DNA of 11,490 nucleotides from NCBI GenBank assembly GCA_946480245.1, contig CAMLIZ010000147.1:1-11490 (forward strand), given 5' to 3'. Below, one piece after another: positions 1 through 7,092 of this stretch (the first letter of the stretch is position 1; every line of letters starts with the position of its first letter). Position numbers and translations under genes: made by a program. The DNA is from an uncultured Pseudomonadota bacterium (GTDB lineage Bacteria; Pseudomonadota; Gammaproteobacteria; Burkholderiales; Burkholderiaceae). The notes under the pieces are model-generated. The model searched no databases. It saw only the letters and a list, made by a program, of their open reading frames with translations, and was not told the DNA's origin.

Positions 1-2
1 CC

Positions 3-914
3 TTCCAGCAACTCATTCTTCGCCTGCAGGACTACTGGGACGCCCAGGGCTGCGCACTGCTGCAGCCCTACGACATGGAAGTGGGTGCAGGCACCAGCCA
101 CACCGCCACCTTCCTGCGCGCGATCGGCCCGGAGCCGTGGAAGGCCGCTTATGTGCAGCCCAGCCGCCGCCCCAAGGACGGCCGCTACGGCGAGAACCCG
201 AACCGCCTGCAGCACTACTACCAGTACCAGGTGGTGCTCAAGCCGGCGCCGGCCAACATCCTCGAGCTGTACCTCGGCTCGCTCGAAGCGCTGGGCTTCG
301 ACCTGAAGAAGAACGACGTGCGCTTCGTCGAGGACGACTGGGAGAACCCCACGCTCGGCTGCTGGGGCCTGGGCTGGGAGGTCTGGCTCAATGGCATGGA
401 GGTGACGCAGTTCACCTACTTCCAGCAGGTGGGCGGCATCGCCTGCAAGCCGATCACCGGCGAGATCACCTACGGCCTGGAGCGCCTGGCGATGTACCTG
501 CAGGGCGTGGAGAGCGTGTACGACCTGGTCTACGCGCCCGGCATCAAGTACGGCGACGTGTTCCACCAGAACGAGGTCGAGCAGAGCACCTACAACTTCG
601 AGCACAGCAACGTCGAGTTCCTGCTGGGTGCGTTTACCGCGCACGAGCAGCAGGCGCAGTACCTGATGGCGCAGGCGCTGGCGCTGCCCGCCTATGAGCA
701 GGTGCTGAAGGCCGCCCACACCTTCAACCTGCTGGACGCGCGCGGCGCGATCAGCGTCACCGAACGCGCGGCCTACATCGGCCGCATCCGCAACCTGGCG
801 CGCGCGGTGGCGCAGAGCTACCTCGACAGCCGCGCCCGCAGAGGCTTCCCGATGGCGCCGCCCGAATGGGCTGCCGAAGTGCAGCGCGCGCTGGCCGAGA
901 AGAACGCCGCATGA
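3..914 (+). CDS. glyQ: Glycine--tRNA ligase alpha subunit (5' end cut by window edge)
   Basis: This is the alpha chain of the bacterial alpha2beta2 glycyl-tRNA synthetase, the cytoplasmic class II enzyme that charges tRNA-Gly. The reading frame is open from base 3, starting [17 protein letters not shown], and continues through family blocks such as [61 protein letters not shown], here split across neighbouring positions, [12 protein letters not shown] and [16 protein letters not shown]. These carry the catalytic ATP/glycine site. By memory alignment to E. coli GlyQ (303 aa) about eight N-terminal residues lie before the window. 303 codons are visible, so the C-terminus is complete and ends GFPMAPPEW plus a short tail. 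The internal ATG at base 75 is not the true start, because conserved residues precede it. The stop overlaps the glyS start (ATGA), implying coupled translation of the two subunits. Identification is essentially certain. Confidence 0.97.
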   Translation, partial: FQQLILRLQDYWDAQGCALLQPYDMEVGAGTSHTATFLRAIGPEPWKAAYVQPSRRPKDGRYGENPNRLQHYYQYQVVLKPAPANILELYLGSLEALGFDLKKNDVRFVEDDWENPTLGCWGLGWEVWLNGMEVTQFTYFQQVGGIACKPITGEITYGLERLAMYLQGVESVYDLVYAPGIKYGDVFHQNEVEQSTYNFEHSNVEFLLGAFTAHEQQAQYLMAQALALPAYEQVLKAAHTFNLLDARGAISVTERAAYIGRIRNLARAVAQSYLDSRARRGFPMAPPEWAAEVQRALAEKNAA

Positions 915-3031
915 CCACCCTGCCGATCACCAAGAACCTGCTCGTCGAACTGTTCGTCGAGGAGCTGCCGCCCAAGGCGTTGAACAGGCTGGGCGAGAGC
1001 TTTGCCGGCGTGCTGGCCGCCAGCCTGCGCACGCAGGGCCTGGCCACCGCCGACAGCGTGGCCATAGCGTTTGCGTCGCCTCGTCGGCTGGCGGTGCACC
1101 TGAGCGGTGTGCCGGAGAAGGCGGCGGACAAGGCCGTGCGCCAGAAGCTGATGCCGGCCAGCGTGGGCCTGGACGGCGCCGGCCAGGCCACCCCTGCGTT
1201 GCTCAAGAAGCTGGGTGCGCTGGGCCTTGGGGCCGAGGTGGTGCCGCAACTGCAGCGCGCGGTGGACGGCAAGGCCGAGACCTTGTTCCTCGACGTGGCG
1301 CAGGCCGGCGTGCCGCTTGCCGAGGGCGTGCAGAAGGCGCTCGACGAGGCGCTGGCGAAGCTGCCGATCCCCAAGCTGATGAGCTATCAGCTCGAGGACG
1401 GCTGGACCAGCGTGCACTTCGTGCGCCCGGCGCATGGGCTGGTGGCGCTGCACGGCGCCGACGTGGTGCCGGTGTCGGCGCTCGGCCTCACGGCCGGCCG
1501 CATCACGCACGGCCATCGCTTCGAAGCGGCGCACGACCCCATCGTGCTGCACGACGCCGACAGCTATGCCGGCCAGCTGCGCGAGCATGGCGCGGTGATC
1601 GCGAGCTTTGCCGAGCGTCGCGCGGAGATCGTGCGCCAGCTGCAGGCCGCGGCCGCCCGCGAAGGCCTCCAGCCGATCGACGACGACGCGCTGCTCGACG
1701 AGGTGACCGCGCTGGTCGAACGACCCAACGTGCTGCTGTGCCGCTTCGAGCCGGAGTTCCTCGAGGTGCCGCAGGAGTGCCTGATCCTCACGATGAAGGC
1801 CAACCAGAAGTACTTCCCGCTGCTGGACGCGCAGGGCAAGCTGACCAACCGGTTCCTCGTGGTCAGCAACATCCGCCCCGACGACGCCAGCGCGGTGATC
1901 GGCGGCAACGAGCGCGTGGTGCGCCCGCGCCTGGCCGATGCCAAGTTCTTCTTCGACCAGGACCGCAAAAGGCCGCTCGCGTCGCGGGTGGCCGGGTTGG
2001 CCCGCGTGGTCTACCACGGCAAGCTCGGCACGCAGGGCGAGCGCGTGGAGCGCGTGCGCCGTATCGCGCGCGCCGTCGGCCAGCAGCTGGGTGGCCAGGC
2101 GCTGGCCGAGCGGGCCGACGAGGCAGCGCAACTGGCCAAGGCCGACCTGCTGACCGACATGGTGGGCGAGTTCCCCGAGCTGCAGGGCACGATGGGCGCC
2201 TACTACGCGCGCCATGACGGCCTGGGCGACGTGATCGCGGACGCGATCGAGGACCACTACAAGCCGCGCTTCGCCGGTGACGCGCTGCCGCGCAATGCCG
2301 TGGGCACCGTGGTGGCGCTGGCCGACAAGCTGGAGACGCTGGCCGGCCTGTTCGGCATCGGCCAGCTGCCCACCGGCGACAAGGATCCGTTCGCGTTGCG
2401 TCGCCATGCGCTGGGCGTGATCCGGCTGCTGATCGAGCGCGACCTGCCGCTCGCGATGTCGGGGCTGATCTCGGAGGCGTTCCGCGCCTTCGGCCCGGAG
2501 CATGGCCAGGCGCAGGCCGAGGTGGCGTTCTTCCTGCGCGAGCGCCTGGCCGGCTACCTGCGCGAGGCGGGCTACGCCGCGCAAGAGGTGGACGCGGTGG
2601 TCGACGCGCGCCCCGAGCGCTGGGCCGACATTCCGAAGCGGCTGGCGGCGGTGCGTGCCTTTGCCGCGCTGCCGCAGGCCGCGTCGCTGGCCGCCGCCAA
2701 CAAGCGCGTGGCCAACATCCTGCGCAAGTCCGAAGCGTCCCCCGCTGCCGCGCCCGAGGTGTCGACTGCGCTGCTGAAGGAGCCGGCCGAAGCCGCGCTG
2801 TACGAGGCGCTGCAGGCGGTGGCGCCGCGCGCCGAGGCGGCGTTTGCGGCGGCCGACTACACCGCGTCGCTGCAGGCGCTGGCCGCGCTGAAGGCACCGG
2901 TCGATGCGTTCTTCGACCAGGTGATGGTGAACGCCGAGGATCCGGCTCTGCGTGCCAACCGCCTGGCCCTGCTCGCGGCGCTGCATGCGGCAATGAACCG
3001 GGTGGCCGACCTGTCGCGGCTGGCCACGTGA
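911..3031 (+). CDS. glyS: Glycine--tRNA ligase beta subunit
   Basis: This is the beta chain of the alpha2beta2 glycyl-tRNA synthetase, which holds the tRNA-binding parts. The product is 706 aa (E. coli GlyS is 689). The start ATG at 911 overlaps the glyQ stop and gives [20 protein letters not shown], the normal family N-terminus. An in-frame upstream codon at 866 would add 15 atypical residues inside glyQ and is rejected. Visible family blocks include ITHGHRF near residue 200, [15 protein letters not shown] near 290, [17 protein letters not shown] near 340, [16 protein letters not shown] near 420 and [19 protein letters not shown] near 490. The C-terminal region, with [11 protein letters not shown] and LRANRLALL, is the DALR-type anticodon-binding domain. 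The stop codon lies 11 bases before the chosen gmhB start. Long open frames on the opposite strand here are shadows of GC-rich codon use. Confidence 0.97.
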   Translation: MTTLPITKNLLVELFVEELPPKALNRLGESFAGVLAASLRTQGLATADSVAIAFASPRRLAVHLSGVPEKAADKAVRQKLMPASVGLDGAGQATPALLKKLGALGLGAEVVPQLQRAVDGKAETLFLDVAQAGVPLAEGVQKALDEALAKLPIPKLMSYQLEDGWTSVHFVRPAHGLVALHGADVVPVSALGLTAGRITHGHRFEAAHDPIVLHDADSYAGQLREHGAVIASFAERRAEIVRQLQAAAAREGLQPIDDDALLDEVTALVERPNVLLCRFEPEFLEVPQECLILTMKANQKYFPLLDAQGKLTNRFLVVSNIRPDDASAVIGGNERVVRPRLADAKFFFDQDRKRPLASRVAGLARVVYHGKLGTQGERVERVRRIARAVGQQLGGQALAERADEAAQLAKADLLTDMVGEFPELQGTMGAYYARHDGLGDVIADAIEDHYKPRFAGDALPRNAVGTVVALADKLETLAGLFGIGQLPTGDKDPFALRRHALGVIRLLIERDLPLAMSGLISEAFRAFGPEHGQAQAEVAFFLRERLAGYLREAGYAAQEVDAVVDARPERWADIPKRLAAVRAFAALPQAASLAAANKRVANILRKSEASPAAAPEVSTALLKEPAEAALYEALQAVAPRAEAAFAAADYTASLQALAALKAPVDAFFDQVMVNAEDPALRANRLALLAALHAAMNRVADLSRLAT

Positions 3032-3042
3032 GCGGGGCAGCG

Positions 3043-3621
3043 ATGAAGCTCGTCGTCCTCGATCGCGACGGCACGATCAACGAAGACCGCGACGACTACG
3101 TCAAGTCGCCCGACGAGTTCGTGCCGCTGCCGGGCGCGCTGGAGGCCATCGCGCGCCTGAACCATGCCGGCTGGCACACCGTGATCGCCAGCAACCAGTC
3201 GGGCCTGGGACGCGGGCTGTTCGACATGGCCACCTTGAATGCGATGCACGTCAAGCTGAACCAGCTGCTGGCGCGCCATGGCGGCCGCATCGACGCGGTG
3301 TTCTTCTGCCCGCACGCGCCCGACGCGCAGTGCAGCTGCCGCAAGCCGCTGCCCGGCTTGTTCGAGCAGATCGCCGAGCGCTACGGCGTGAACCTGCGCG
3401 ACGTGCCCGCCGTGGGCGATGCGCTGCGCGACCTGCAGGCGGGCGCCATGGCCGGCTGCGAGCCGCACCTGGTGCGCACCGGCAAGCTCGGCGCGCTGGA
3501 CGATGCCGCCTTCAGCCGGGCGCTGGAGCAGACCCCCGGTGTGCTGGTGCACGCCGACCTGTCCGCCTTTGCCGATTTCCTGATCGAACGCGAGCGCCTG
3601 CGCCGCATCGAGGGCGAGTGA
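3043..3621 (+). CDS. gmhB: D-glycero-beta-D-manno-heptose 1,7-bisphosphate 7-phosphatase
   Basis: This HAD-superfamily phosphatase removes the 7-phosphate from heptose 1,7-bisphosphate on the way to ADP-heptose, the precursor of LPS inner core. With ATG 3043 it has 192 aa, matching E. coli GmhB (191). HAD motif I is DRDGTIN with nucleophile Asp7 and acid/base Asp9. Motif II is in VIASNQSG. The GmhB zinc loop is C89, H91, C97 and C99 (CPH...CSC), followed by motif III Lys101. Motif IV is GDALRD with Asp126 and Asp130. The frame also has a GTG at 3028 overlapping the glyS stop, but the ATG gives the canonical MKLVVLDRDG start and has a G-rich GCGGGG stretch just upstream. The stop overlaps the next start (TGATG). 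The sequence cannot distinguish alpha from beta anomer preference; beta is assigned from the LPS-type family context. Confidence 0.93.
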   Translation: MKLVVLDRDGTINEDRDDYVKSPDEFVPLPGALEAIARLNHAGWHTVIASNQSGLGRGLFDMATLNAMHVKLNQLLARHGGRIDAVFFCPHAPDAQCSCRKPLPGLFEQIAERYGVNLRDVPAVGDALRDLQAGAMAGCEPHLVRTGKLGALDDAAFSRALEQTPGVLVHADLSAFADFLIERERLRRIEGE

Positions 3622-4406
3622 TGCTGCGGCGTCTGTGGTGGTTCGTGCGCTCGCTCGTGTACACGCTCTGGATGGCGGTCACGGTGGTGCCCTGGGGCAC
3701 CGCGATGGTGATCCTGTCGATCTTCATTCGCGGTACGCCGCTGTACTGGGCCACCATCCTCTGGGTGCGCTGGGCGATGTGGGGTGCGCGCTTCATCGCC
3801 GGCATGGTGCCGCGCGTGAGCGGCATGGAGAACCTGCCCGACGGCCCGGTGATCCTGTGCCCGAAGCACCAGTCGGCCTGGGAGACGCTGTACTTCCCCA
3901 CGCTGATGCCGCGGCCGCTGTGCTACGTGTTCAAGCGTGAGCTGCTGTGGGTGCCGTTCTTCGGCTGGGCCATGAGTCGGCTGGACATGGTGCACATCGA
4001 CCGCCGGCGTCGCACCGAAGCCTGGAACAAGGTGGCCGAACAGGGCGGGCGCTACATGCGCCAGGGCAACTGGGTGATCATGTTCCCGGAGGGCACCCGC
4101 ACCGCGCGCGGCAGCCAGGGCACGTACAAGAACGGCGCCGCGCGCCTGGCGGTGGCCACCGGCGTGCCGCTGCTGCCCATCGCGGTGGCGTCGGCGCGTT
4201 GCTGGCCGCGCAATGCGTTCATCAAGCGGCCGGGGGTGATCGACGTGTCGATCGGCAAGCCGATCCCCTCGGTCGGCCGCGATGCCGATGCCTTGATGCG
4301 CGAGGCCGAGGGCTGGATCGAAGCCGAGATGCGGCGGCTCGATCCCGAGGCGTACGCGGACGCGTCGGCTCTGGCGCCGGCCGCCGTGCGTGCCCGTGCC
4401 TCCTGA
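3621..4406 (+). CDS. PlsC-type 1-acyl-sn-glycerol-3-phosphate acyltransferase
   Basis: This membrane-bound lysophospholipid acyltransferase has 261 aa and is predicted to acylate lysophosphatidic acid to phosphatidic acid in phospholipid synthesis. The N-terminus carries one or two hydrophobic segments (about residues 8-33 and 35-55). The acyltransferase motifs follow in order: motif I as KHQSAWE with His83 and Glu88, motif II region KRELLWVPFFGWA then MVHIDRRRR, motif III FPEGTR at 155-160 followed by KNGAARLA, and motif IV GVPLLPIAV. Motif I is HX4E rather than the textbook HX4D. I recall this variant in Burkholderiales homologues, but that should be checked. The start ATG overlaps the gmhB stop (TGATG), so the gene is probably translated by coupling within the glyQS-gmhB transcript. 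The pairing with gmhB places two envelope-synthesis genes together. Exact acyl donor and lyso-lipid preference cannot be read from sequence. Confidence 0.9.
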   Translation: MLRRLWWFVRSLVYTLWMAVTVVPWGTAMVILSIFIRGTPLYWATILWVRWAMWGARFIAGMVPRVSGMENLPDGPVILCPKHQSAWETLYFPTLMPRPLCYVFKRELLWVPFFGWAMSRLDMVHIDRRRRTEAWNKVAEQGGRYMRQGNWVIMFPEGTRTARGSQGTYKNGAARLAVATGVPLLPIAVASARCWPRNAFIKRPGVIDVSIGKPIPSVGRDADALMREAEGWIEAEMRRLDPEAYADASALAPAAVRARAS

Positions 4407-4453
4407 GCGCGCCTGCTGAGCGTGCGGCTGCGCCCGCCGCGGCGCGCCGTTCG

Positions 4454-4459
4454 TACAAT
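4454..4459 (+). promoter_or_regulatory. -10-like box TACAAT directly before the metallopeptidase start
   Basis: TACAAT differs from the sigma-70 -10 consensus at one base and sits 8 bases before the ATG at 4468. Transcription from this box would start around 4466-4468, giving a leaderless or nearly leaderless mRNA. No Shine-Dalgarno-like sequence precedes the ATG, which fits. No convincing -35 element is visible 16-18 bases upstream (GC-rich sequence around 4430), so the promoter call is moderate only. Confidence 0.45.
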
Positions 4460-4467
4460 CGCCGCCC

Positions 4468-5373
4468 ATGTCGCGCAAGTCGGTGGGCCCGGATCGTCCG
4501 CAGCAGATGTCGCTGTTCGATGAGGCGCCGCCGGCGCCGGCCCCTGCATCCACGTCAGCGGCCCGCGCCGACACGCAAGCTCCCGCAACCGTGCCTGCCT
4601 CTGGTCTCGCGCCGGCGGTGTTTCGCCACCCGCGCGCGGAGCGCGAGGTGCACCTCGGCGAGCATCGGGTGGGCTATGCGTTTCGCCGTGCGCGGCGCCG
4701 CAGCATCGGCTTCACGGTCGGCCCCGAAGGCCTCGCGGTAAGCGCGCCGCGCTGGGTGCCGGTGGCCGACGTGGAAACGGCGCTGCAGGAAAAGGGCGCC
4801 TGGATCCTGCGCAAGCTGCAGGAGCAGCGCGAGCGTGCACAACGGGTGGAGGCGGCGCGCATCGAGTGGCGCGATGGCACGGGCATTCCCTTTCTCGGCG
4901 AAACCGTGATCCTCGTGCTCGACCCCCGCGCAACCGGTGCGGTGTTGAACACCGGGGGTGAGGCGCTGCCGGGTGTGCCGCGCCTTACCTTGCACGTGGG
5001 CTTGCCGCAGAACGCGGCCCCCGAGCAGATCCGCGACGTGGTGCAGAGCTGGCTGCAGCGGCAGGCGCGCCGCGTGTTCGAGGAGCGCTGCGCGCATTTC
5101 GCGCAAGCGCTCAAGGTGCGCGTGCGGCGGCTGTCGCTCAGCTCGGCGCAGACGCGCTGGGGCAGCGCCAGCGCCGACGGCTCGATCCGCCTGCACTGGC
5201 GCCTGATCCACTTTGCGCTGCCGGTGATCGACTACGTCGTCGCCCACGAGCTCGCGCACCTGCGTGAAATGAATCACAGCCCCGCGTTCTGGGAGGTGGT
5301 GCGCTCGGTGCTGCCCGACTACGAGCGCCACCGCGGTGCGCTGAAGGACGACGTGCTGCCGGTGTTCGACTGA
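4468..5373 (+). CDS. YgjP-like (DUF45/M48-type) zinc metallopeptidase
   Basis: This predicted cytoplasmic zinc metallopeptidase of the YgjP/DUF45 family has 301 aa. The active site is HELAH (His260, Glu261, His264) in DYVVAHELAHLREMNHS, with His270 as likely third ligand, followed by the family FW motif SPAFWEVV. A second family block, TRWGSASADGSIRLHWRL, lies at 229-246. The core starts near residue 60 (VGYAFRRARRRSIGFTV). The first 50-55 residues are a Pro/Ala-rich, probably disordered extension containing QMSLF at 13-17, which resembles a sliding-clamp-binding motif. The family is structurally akin to Wss1/SprT-type proteases, but YgjP substrates are not well established, so I assign no specific role. 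The start at 4468 is supported by the -10 box 8 bases upstream. An alternative ATG at 4507 (Met14) would remove the Gln of that motif. The gene follows plsC by 61 bases, a position I recall as common in Burkholderiales. Confidence 0.88.
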   Translation: MSRKSVGPDRPQQMSLFDEAPPAPAPASTSAARADTQAPATVPASGLAPAVFRHPRAEREVHLGEHRVGYAFRRARRRSIGFTVGPEGLAVSAPRWVPVADVETALQEKGAWILRKLQEQRERAQRVEAARIEWRDGTGIPFLGETVILVLDPRATGAVLNTGGEALPGVPRLTLHVGLPQNAAPEQIRDVVQSWLQRQARRVFEERCAHFAQALKVRVRRLSLSSAQTRWGSASADGSIRLHWRLIHFALPVIDYVVAHELAHLREMNHSPAFWEVVRSVLPDYERHRGALKDDVLPVFD

Positions 5374-5481
5374 CTTTCCCCCTTAAGAGGGATCGCCAAG
5401 CGCGAACCGCACGCGCACACTGCGGGCCTCAGCTGTCATTCACGTCCGACTGCGCTGCCACTGGTGGCGCCAAGGTCCCCC

Positions 5482-5513
5482 AAGCCCGCGGCAAAGACCG
5501 CGGGCTTTTTTTT
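5482..5513 (+). terminator. Strong intrinsic terminator after the glyQS-to-metallopeptidase block
   Basis: A perfect 10-bp stem (AAGCCCGCGG at 5482-5491 pairing with 5498-5507) with the six-base loop CAAAGA runs directly into eight T (5506-5513). This is a textbook rho-independent terminator for plus-strand transcription, 108 bases beyond the metallopeptidase stop. Read on the minus strand, the hairpin is followed by a G run rather than T, so it should not efficiently stop transcription of the convergent hydrolase gene. The 161-base gap 5374-5534 holds otherwise only a short imperfect inverted repeat at 5377-5392 (TCCCCCTTAAGAGGGA) just after the stop codon. Confidence 0.9.
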
Positions 5514-5534
5514 GTTCAGCAGTACAGGGCGTGG

Positions 5535-6608
5535 CTATGCCGCCGTGAAGCGGAACACGCCATCGGCACCGCGCTCGCGCCGCAACAGCCCTTGCTGCCA
5601 CAGCGCATGCAGGTGCGCCACCGCCTCGCCCATCGCGAACGTGGTCTGGTGCAGGTCGAGCTTGCGCTTGAACAGCACCGGCAGCATGTCGGCCGCGGTG
5701 CTCGGCGTTTGCGCGCACGCCTGCTGCACCTCGGCCAGGCGCTCGTCGTGATGGGCTTGCAGCTGGCGCACGCGCTCGTGCAGGCCGGTGAACGGCTTGC
5801 CGTGCGACGGCAGCACCAGCGTATCGGGCGGCAGCGCGGTGAGCCGCTGGATCGATTGCAGGTACAGCGGCAGCGGGTCGGCCTCTGGCTCCAGGTCGTA
5901 CACGCTCACGTTGGTGGAGATGCGCGGCAGCAGCATGTCGCCCGAGATCAGCACGCCAAGCTCCGGGCAGTGCAGCGCGATGTGCTCCGGCGCATGGCCG
6001 TAGCCGGCGATGCAGTGCCATTGCCGCTCGCCGATGCGCAGCGCCTGCCCGTCCAGCAGGCGGCGGTACTGGCGCGGCACCTGCGGCACCATGCTGGAGT
6101 AGTAGTTGGTGCGCTCACGCACCTTCTGCAGGTCGCCTGGGTCGTGCATGCCGTGGCTGGCGAAGAACTGCGCCGCGTCGTCGCCGCCGAAGCCGGTGGT
6201 GCTCTGGCTGGCCATGCGCGCGGCGTTGAAGTCGCTGGTGCTGATCCAGAGGCGGCATGGCTGCTGCGGCGTGCTCCAGCGCTCGCACAGCCAGTGCGCC
6301 AAGCCGATGTGGTCGGGGTGCATGTGCGTCACCAGCACGCGCAGCACCGGCAGGGCGCCGAGCTCGTGCGCGAACACCTGCTCCCACGCGTTGCGCGTGA
6401 CGTCGTTGGTGATGCCGCAGTCGACGATCGTCCAGCCATCGCGGCCGTCGATGCAATCGCGCAGCAGCCAGAGGTTGATGTGGTCCAGCGCGAACGGCAG
6501 CGCCATGCGCACCCAGCGCACGCCGGGGGCCACTTCGAGACTGCTGCCAGTGGCGGGCAGTTGCTCGCCGAACGGATAGTGCAATGCGAGCTCGTTGGGA
6601 TTCGCCAT
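5535..6608 (-). CDS. Metallo-beta-lactamase-fold hydrolase with C-terminal winged-helix-like domain
   Basis: This 357-aa protein has a complete metal-binding set of the MBL fold: HMHPDH (His95, His97, Asp99, His100), His205 in GYGHAPEH, Asp224 in LISGDM and His269 in LPSHGKP. After residue 280 the chain is helical and ends MGEAVAHLHALWQQGLL and VFRF, a layout like the small winged-helix tail of LACTB2-type members. The substrate is unknown; glyoxalase II-like thioesterase or esterase activity is possible, and CoA or glutathione thioesters would fit the context. There is no signal peptide, so it is cytoplasmic. It is divergent from the MerR regulator across only 42 bases, half of which are the ACGT-rich operator, implying shared control with the isovaleryl-CoA dehydrogenase operon. 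The start at 6608 has an AAGG 7 bases upstream as a weak ribosome site. The fold is certain and the function open. Confidence 0.88.
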   Translation of the reverse strand: MANPNELALHYPFGEQLPATGSSLEVAPGVRWVRMALPFALDHINLWLLRDCIDGRDGWTIVDCGITNDVTRNAWEQVFAHELGALPVLRVLVTHMHPDHIGLAHWLCERWSTPQQPCRLWISTSDFNAARMASQSTTGFGGDDAAQFFASHGMHDPGDLQKVRERTNYYSSMVPQVPRQYRRLLDGQALRIGERQWHCIAGYGHAPEHIALHCPELGVLISGDMLLPRISTNVSVYDLEPEADPLPLYLQSIQRLTALPPDTLVLPSHGKPFTGLHERVRQLQAHHDERLAEVQQACAQTPSTAADMLPVLFKRKLDLHQTTFAMGEAVAHLHALWQQGLLRRERGADGVFRFTAA

Positions 6609-6623
6609 CCAAGGCCTTAGAGT
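6595..6623 (+). promoter_or_regulatory. Candidate sigma-70 promoter for the MerR/LiuR regulator
   Basis: TTGGGA (6595-6600) and TAGAGT (6618-6623) are separated by 17 bases and each match the sigma-70 hexamers at four of six positions. The -35 box lies inside the first codons of the divergent hydrolase gene. The -10 box touches the left edge of the ACGT-type operator (6622-6643), so a bound regulator would cover the start point near 6630, consistent with autorepression. A -10-like TAGACT on the minus strand (6647-6642) could serve the hydrolase gene. These are pattern matches only. Confidence 0.35.
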
Positions 6624-6643
6624 TACGTTTACGTCAACGTCAG
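6622..6643. promoter_or_regulatory. LiuR-type operator copy 1 (hydrolase/regulator intergenic)
   Basis: This is a 22-base site with three ACGT tetramers in 6-base phase (6625-6628, 6631-6634, 6637-6640). It matches the perfect palindrome at 7906-7927 at 18 of 22 positions. Differences are at site positions 1, 3, 14 and 22, none of them inside an ACGT. It occupies about half of the 42-base gap between the divergent hydrolase and MerR-regulator genes and ends 7 bases before the regulator ATG, so one site can control both genes. ACGT-repeat operators have been described for LiuR regulators from comparative genomics; I cite this from memory. Confidence 0.75.
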
Positions 6644-6650
6644 TCTAACC

Positions 6651-7082
6651 ATGCCCGCAAAGCCTCGCCGCAACGCCGACAACCGGACCTTCACCATCAC
6701 CGAGCTGGCGCAGGAGTTCGACATCACGCCGCGCGCGATCCGCTTCTACGAGGACGTGGGGCTGCTGGCGCCGGAGCGCGCCGGCCGCAATCGCGTGTAC
6801 ACGCACCGCGACCGGACCCGCCTGAAGCTCACCTTGCGCGGCAAGCGGCTCGGCCTGAGCCTGCAGGAGGTGAAGCAGCTGGTCGACATGTACGAGTCGC
6901 CGTCGGACACCACCCAGCAGCTGCAGGCCTTCCTGGAGGTGCTGCAGGCACACCGCCAGCAGCTGGAGCAGCAGCTGGACGACATCCAGGTGACGCTGGC
7001 GGAGATCACCCAGCACGAGGAGCGATGCCGCCGGCTGCTGGCCGACGGCGCGCAGCGCGCGCGCAAGCCCGTGCGCGCGTAG
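6651..7082 (+). CDS. liuR: MerR-family regulator of branched-chain acyl-CoA catabolism (LiuR-like)
   Basis: This 143-aa DNA-binding regulator has the MerR layout. A winged helix-turn-helix occupies residues 13-75 (FTITELAQEFDITPRAIRFY, then GLL, RVYTHRDR, LRGKRLGLSL and EVKQLVD), followed by a Gln/Glu/Leu-rich dimerisation coiled coil at about 85-125. There is a single cysteine (Cys126), so it is not a MerR-type metal sensor. LiuR members control leucine/isovalerate degradation genes and are thought to respond to pathway acyl-CoAs. Here the assignment rests on the MerR fold plus two copies of the ACGT-phased operator, one just before its own gene and one before the thioesterase-ivd pair. No Shine-Dalgarno is visible before the ATG, and the operator ends 7 bases upstream. 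It converges with the solute-binding-protein gene, leaving 10 bases between stops. The family is certain and the LiuR assignment likely. Confidence 0.85.
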   Translation: MPAKPRRNADNRTFTITELAQEFDITPRAIRFYEDVGLLAPERAGRNRVYTHRDRTRLKLTLRGKRLGLSLQEVKQLVDMYESPSDTTQQLQAFLEVLQAHRQQLEQQLDDIQVTLAEITQHEERCRRLLADGAQRARKPVRA

Positions 7083-7092
7083 GAAGAACCCG

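Noticed and set aside
818..2986. A 722-codon open frame on the minus strand opposite glyS
   Set aside because: Its composition (His/Arg/Gln/Leu-rich, no family motif) is that of an antisense shadow of a GC-rich gene. The plus strand encodes a full, well-matched GlyS.
3028..3042. GTG at 3028 as the gmhB start
   Set aside because: It would overlap the glyS stop and add five residues before the canonical MKLVVLDRDG; the ATG at 3043 fits family length and has a G-rich stretch upstream. It is not excluded entirely.
3381..4574. Minus-strand 397-codon frame opposite gmhB and plsC, and the 672-codon frame 8152-10170
   Set aside because: Both are low-complexity antisense frames crossing real gene boundaries, with no ribosome site and no recognisable domain.
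5482..5513. The terminator being bidirectional and also ending the minus-strand hydrolase transcript
   Set aside because: On the minus strand the hairpin is followed by a G run, not T, so it lacks the release signal in that direction.
7058..7079. GC hairpin at the 3' end of the MerR gene as a terminator
   Set aside because: The 7-bp CGCGCGC stem has an 8-base loop and no T tract and lies in coding sequence; it is likely chance in alternating GC DNA.
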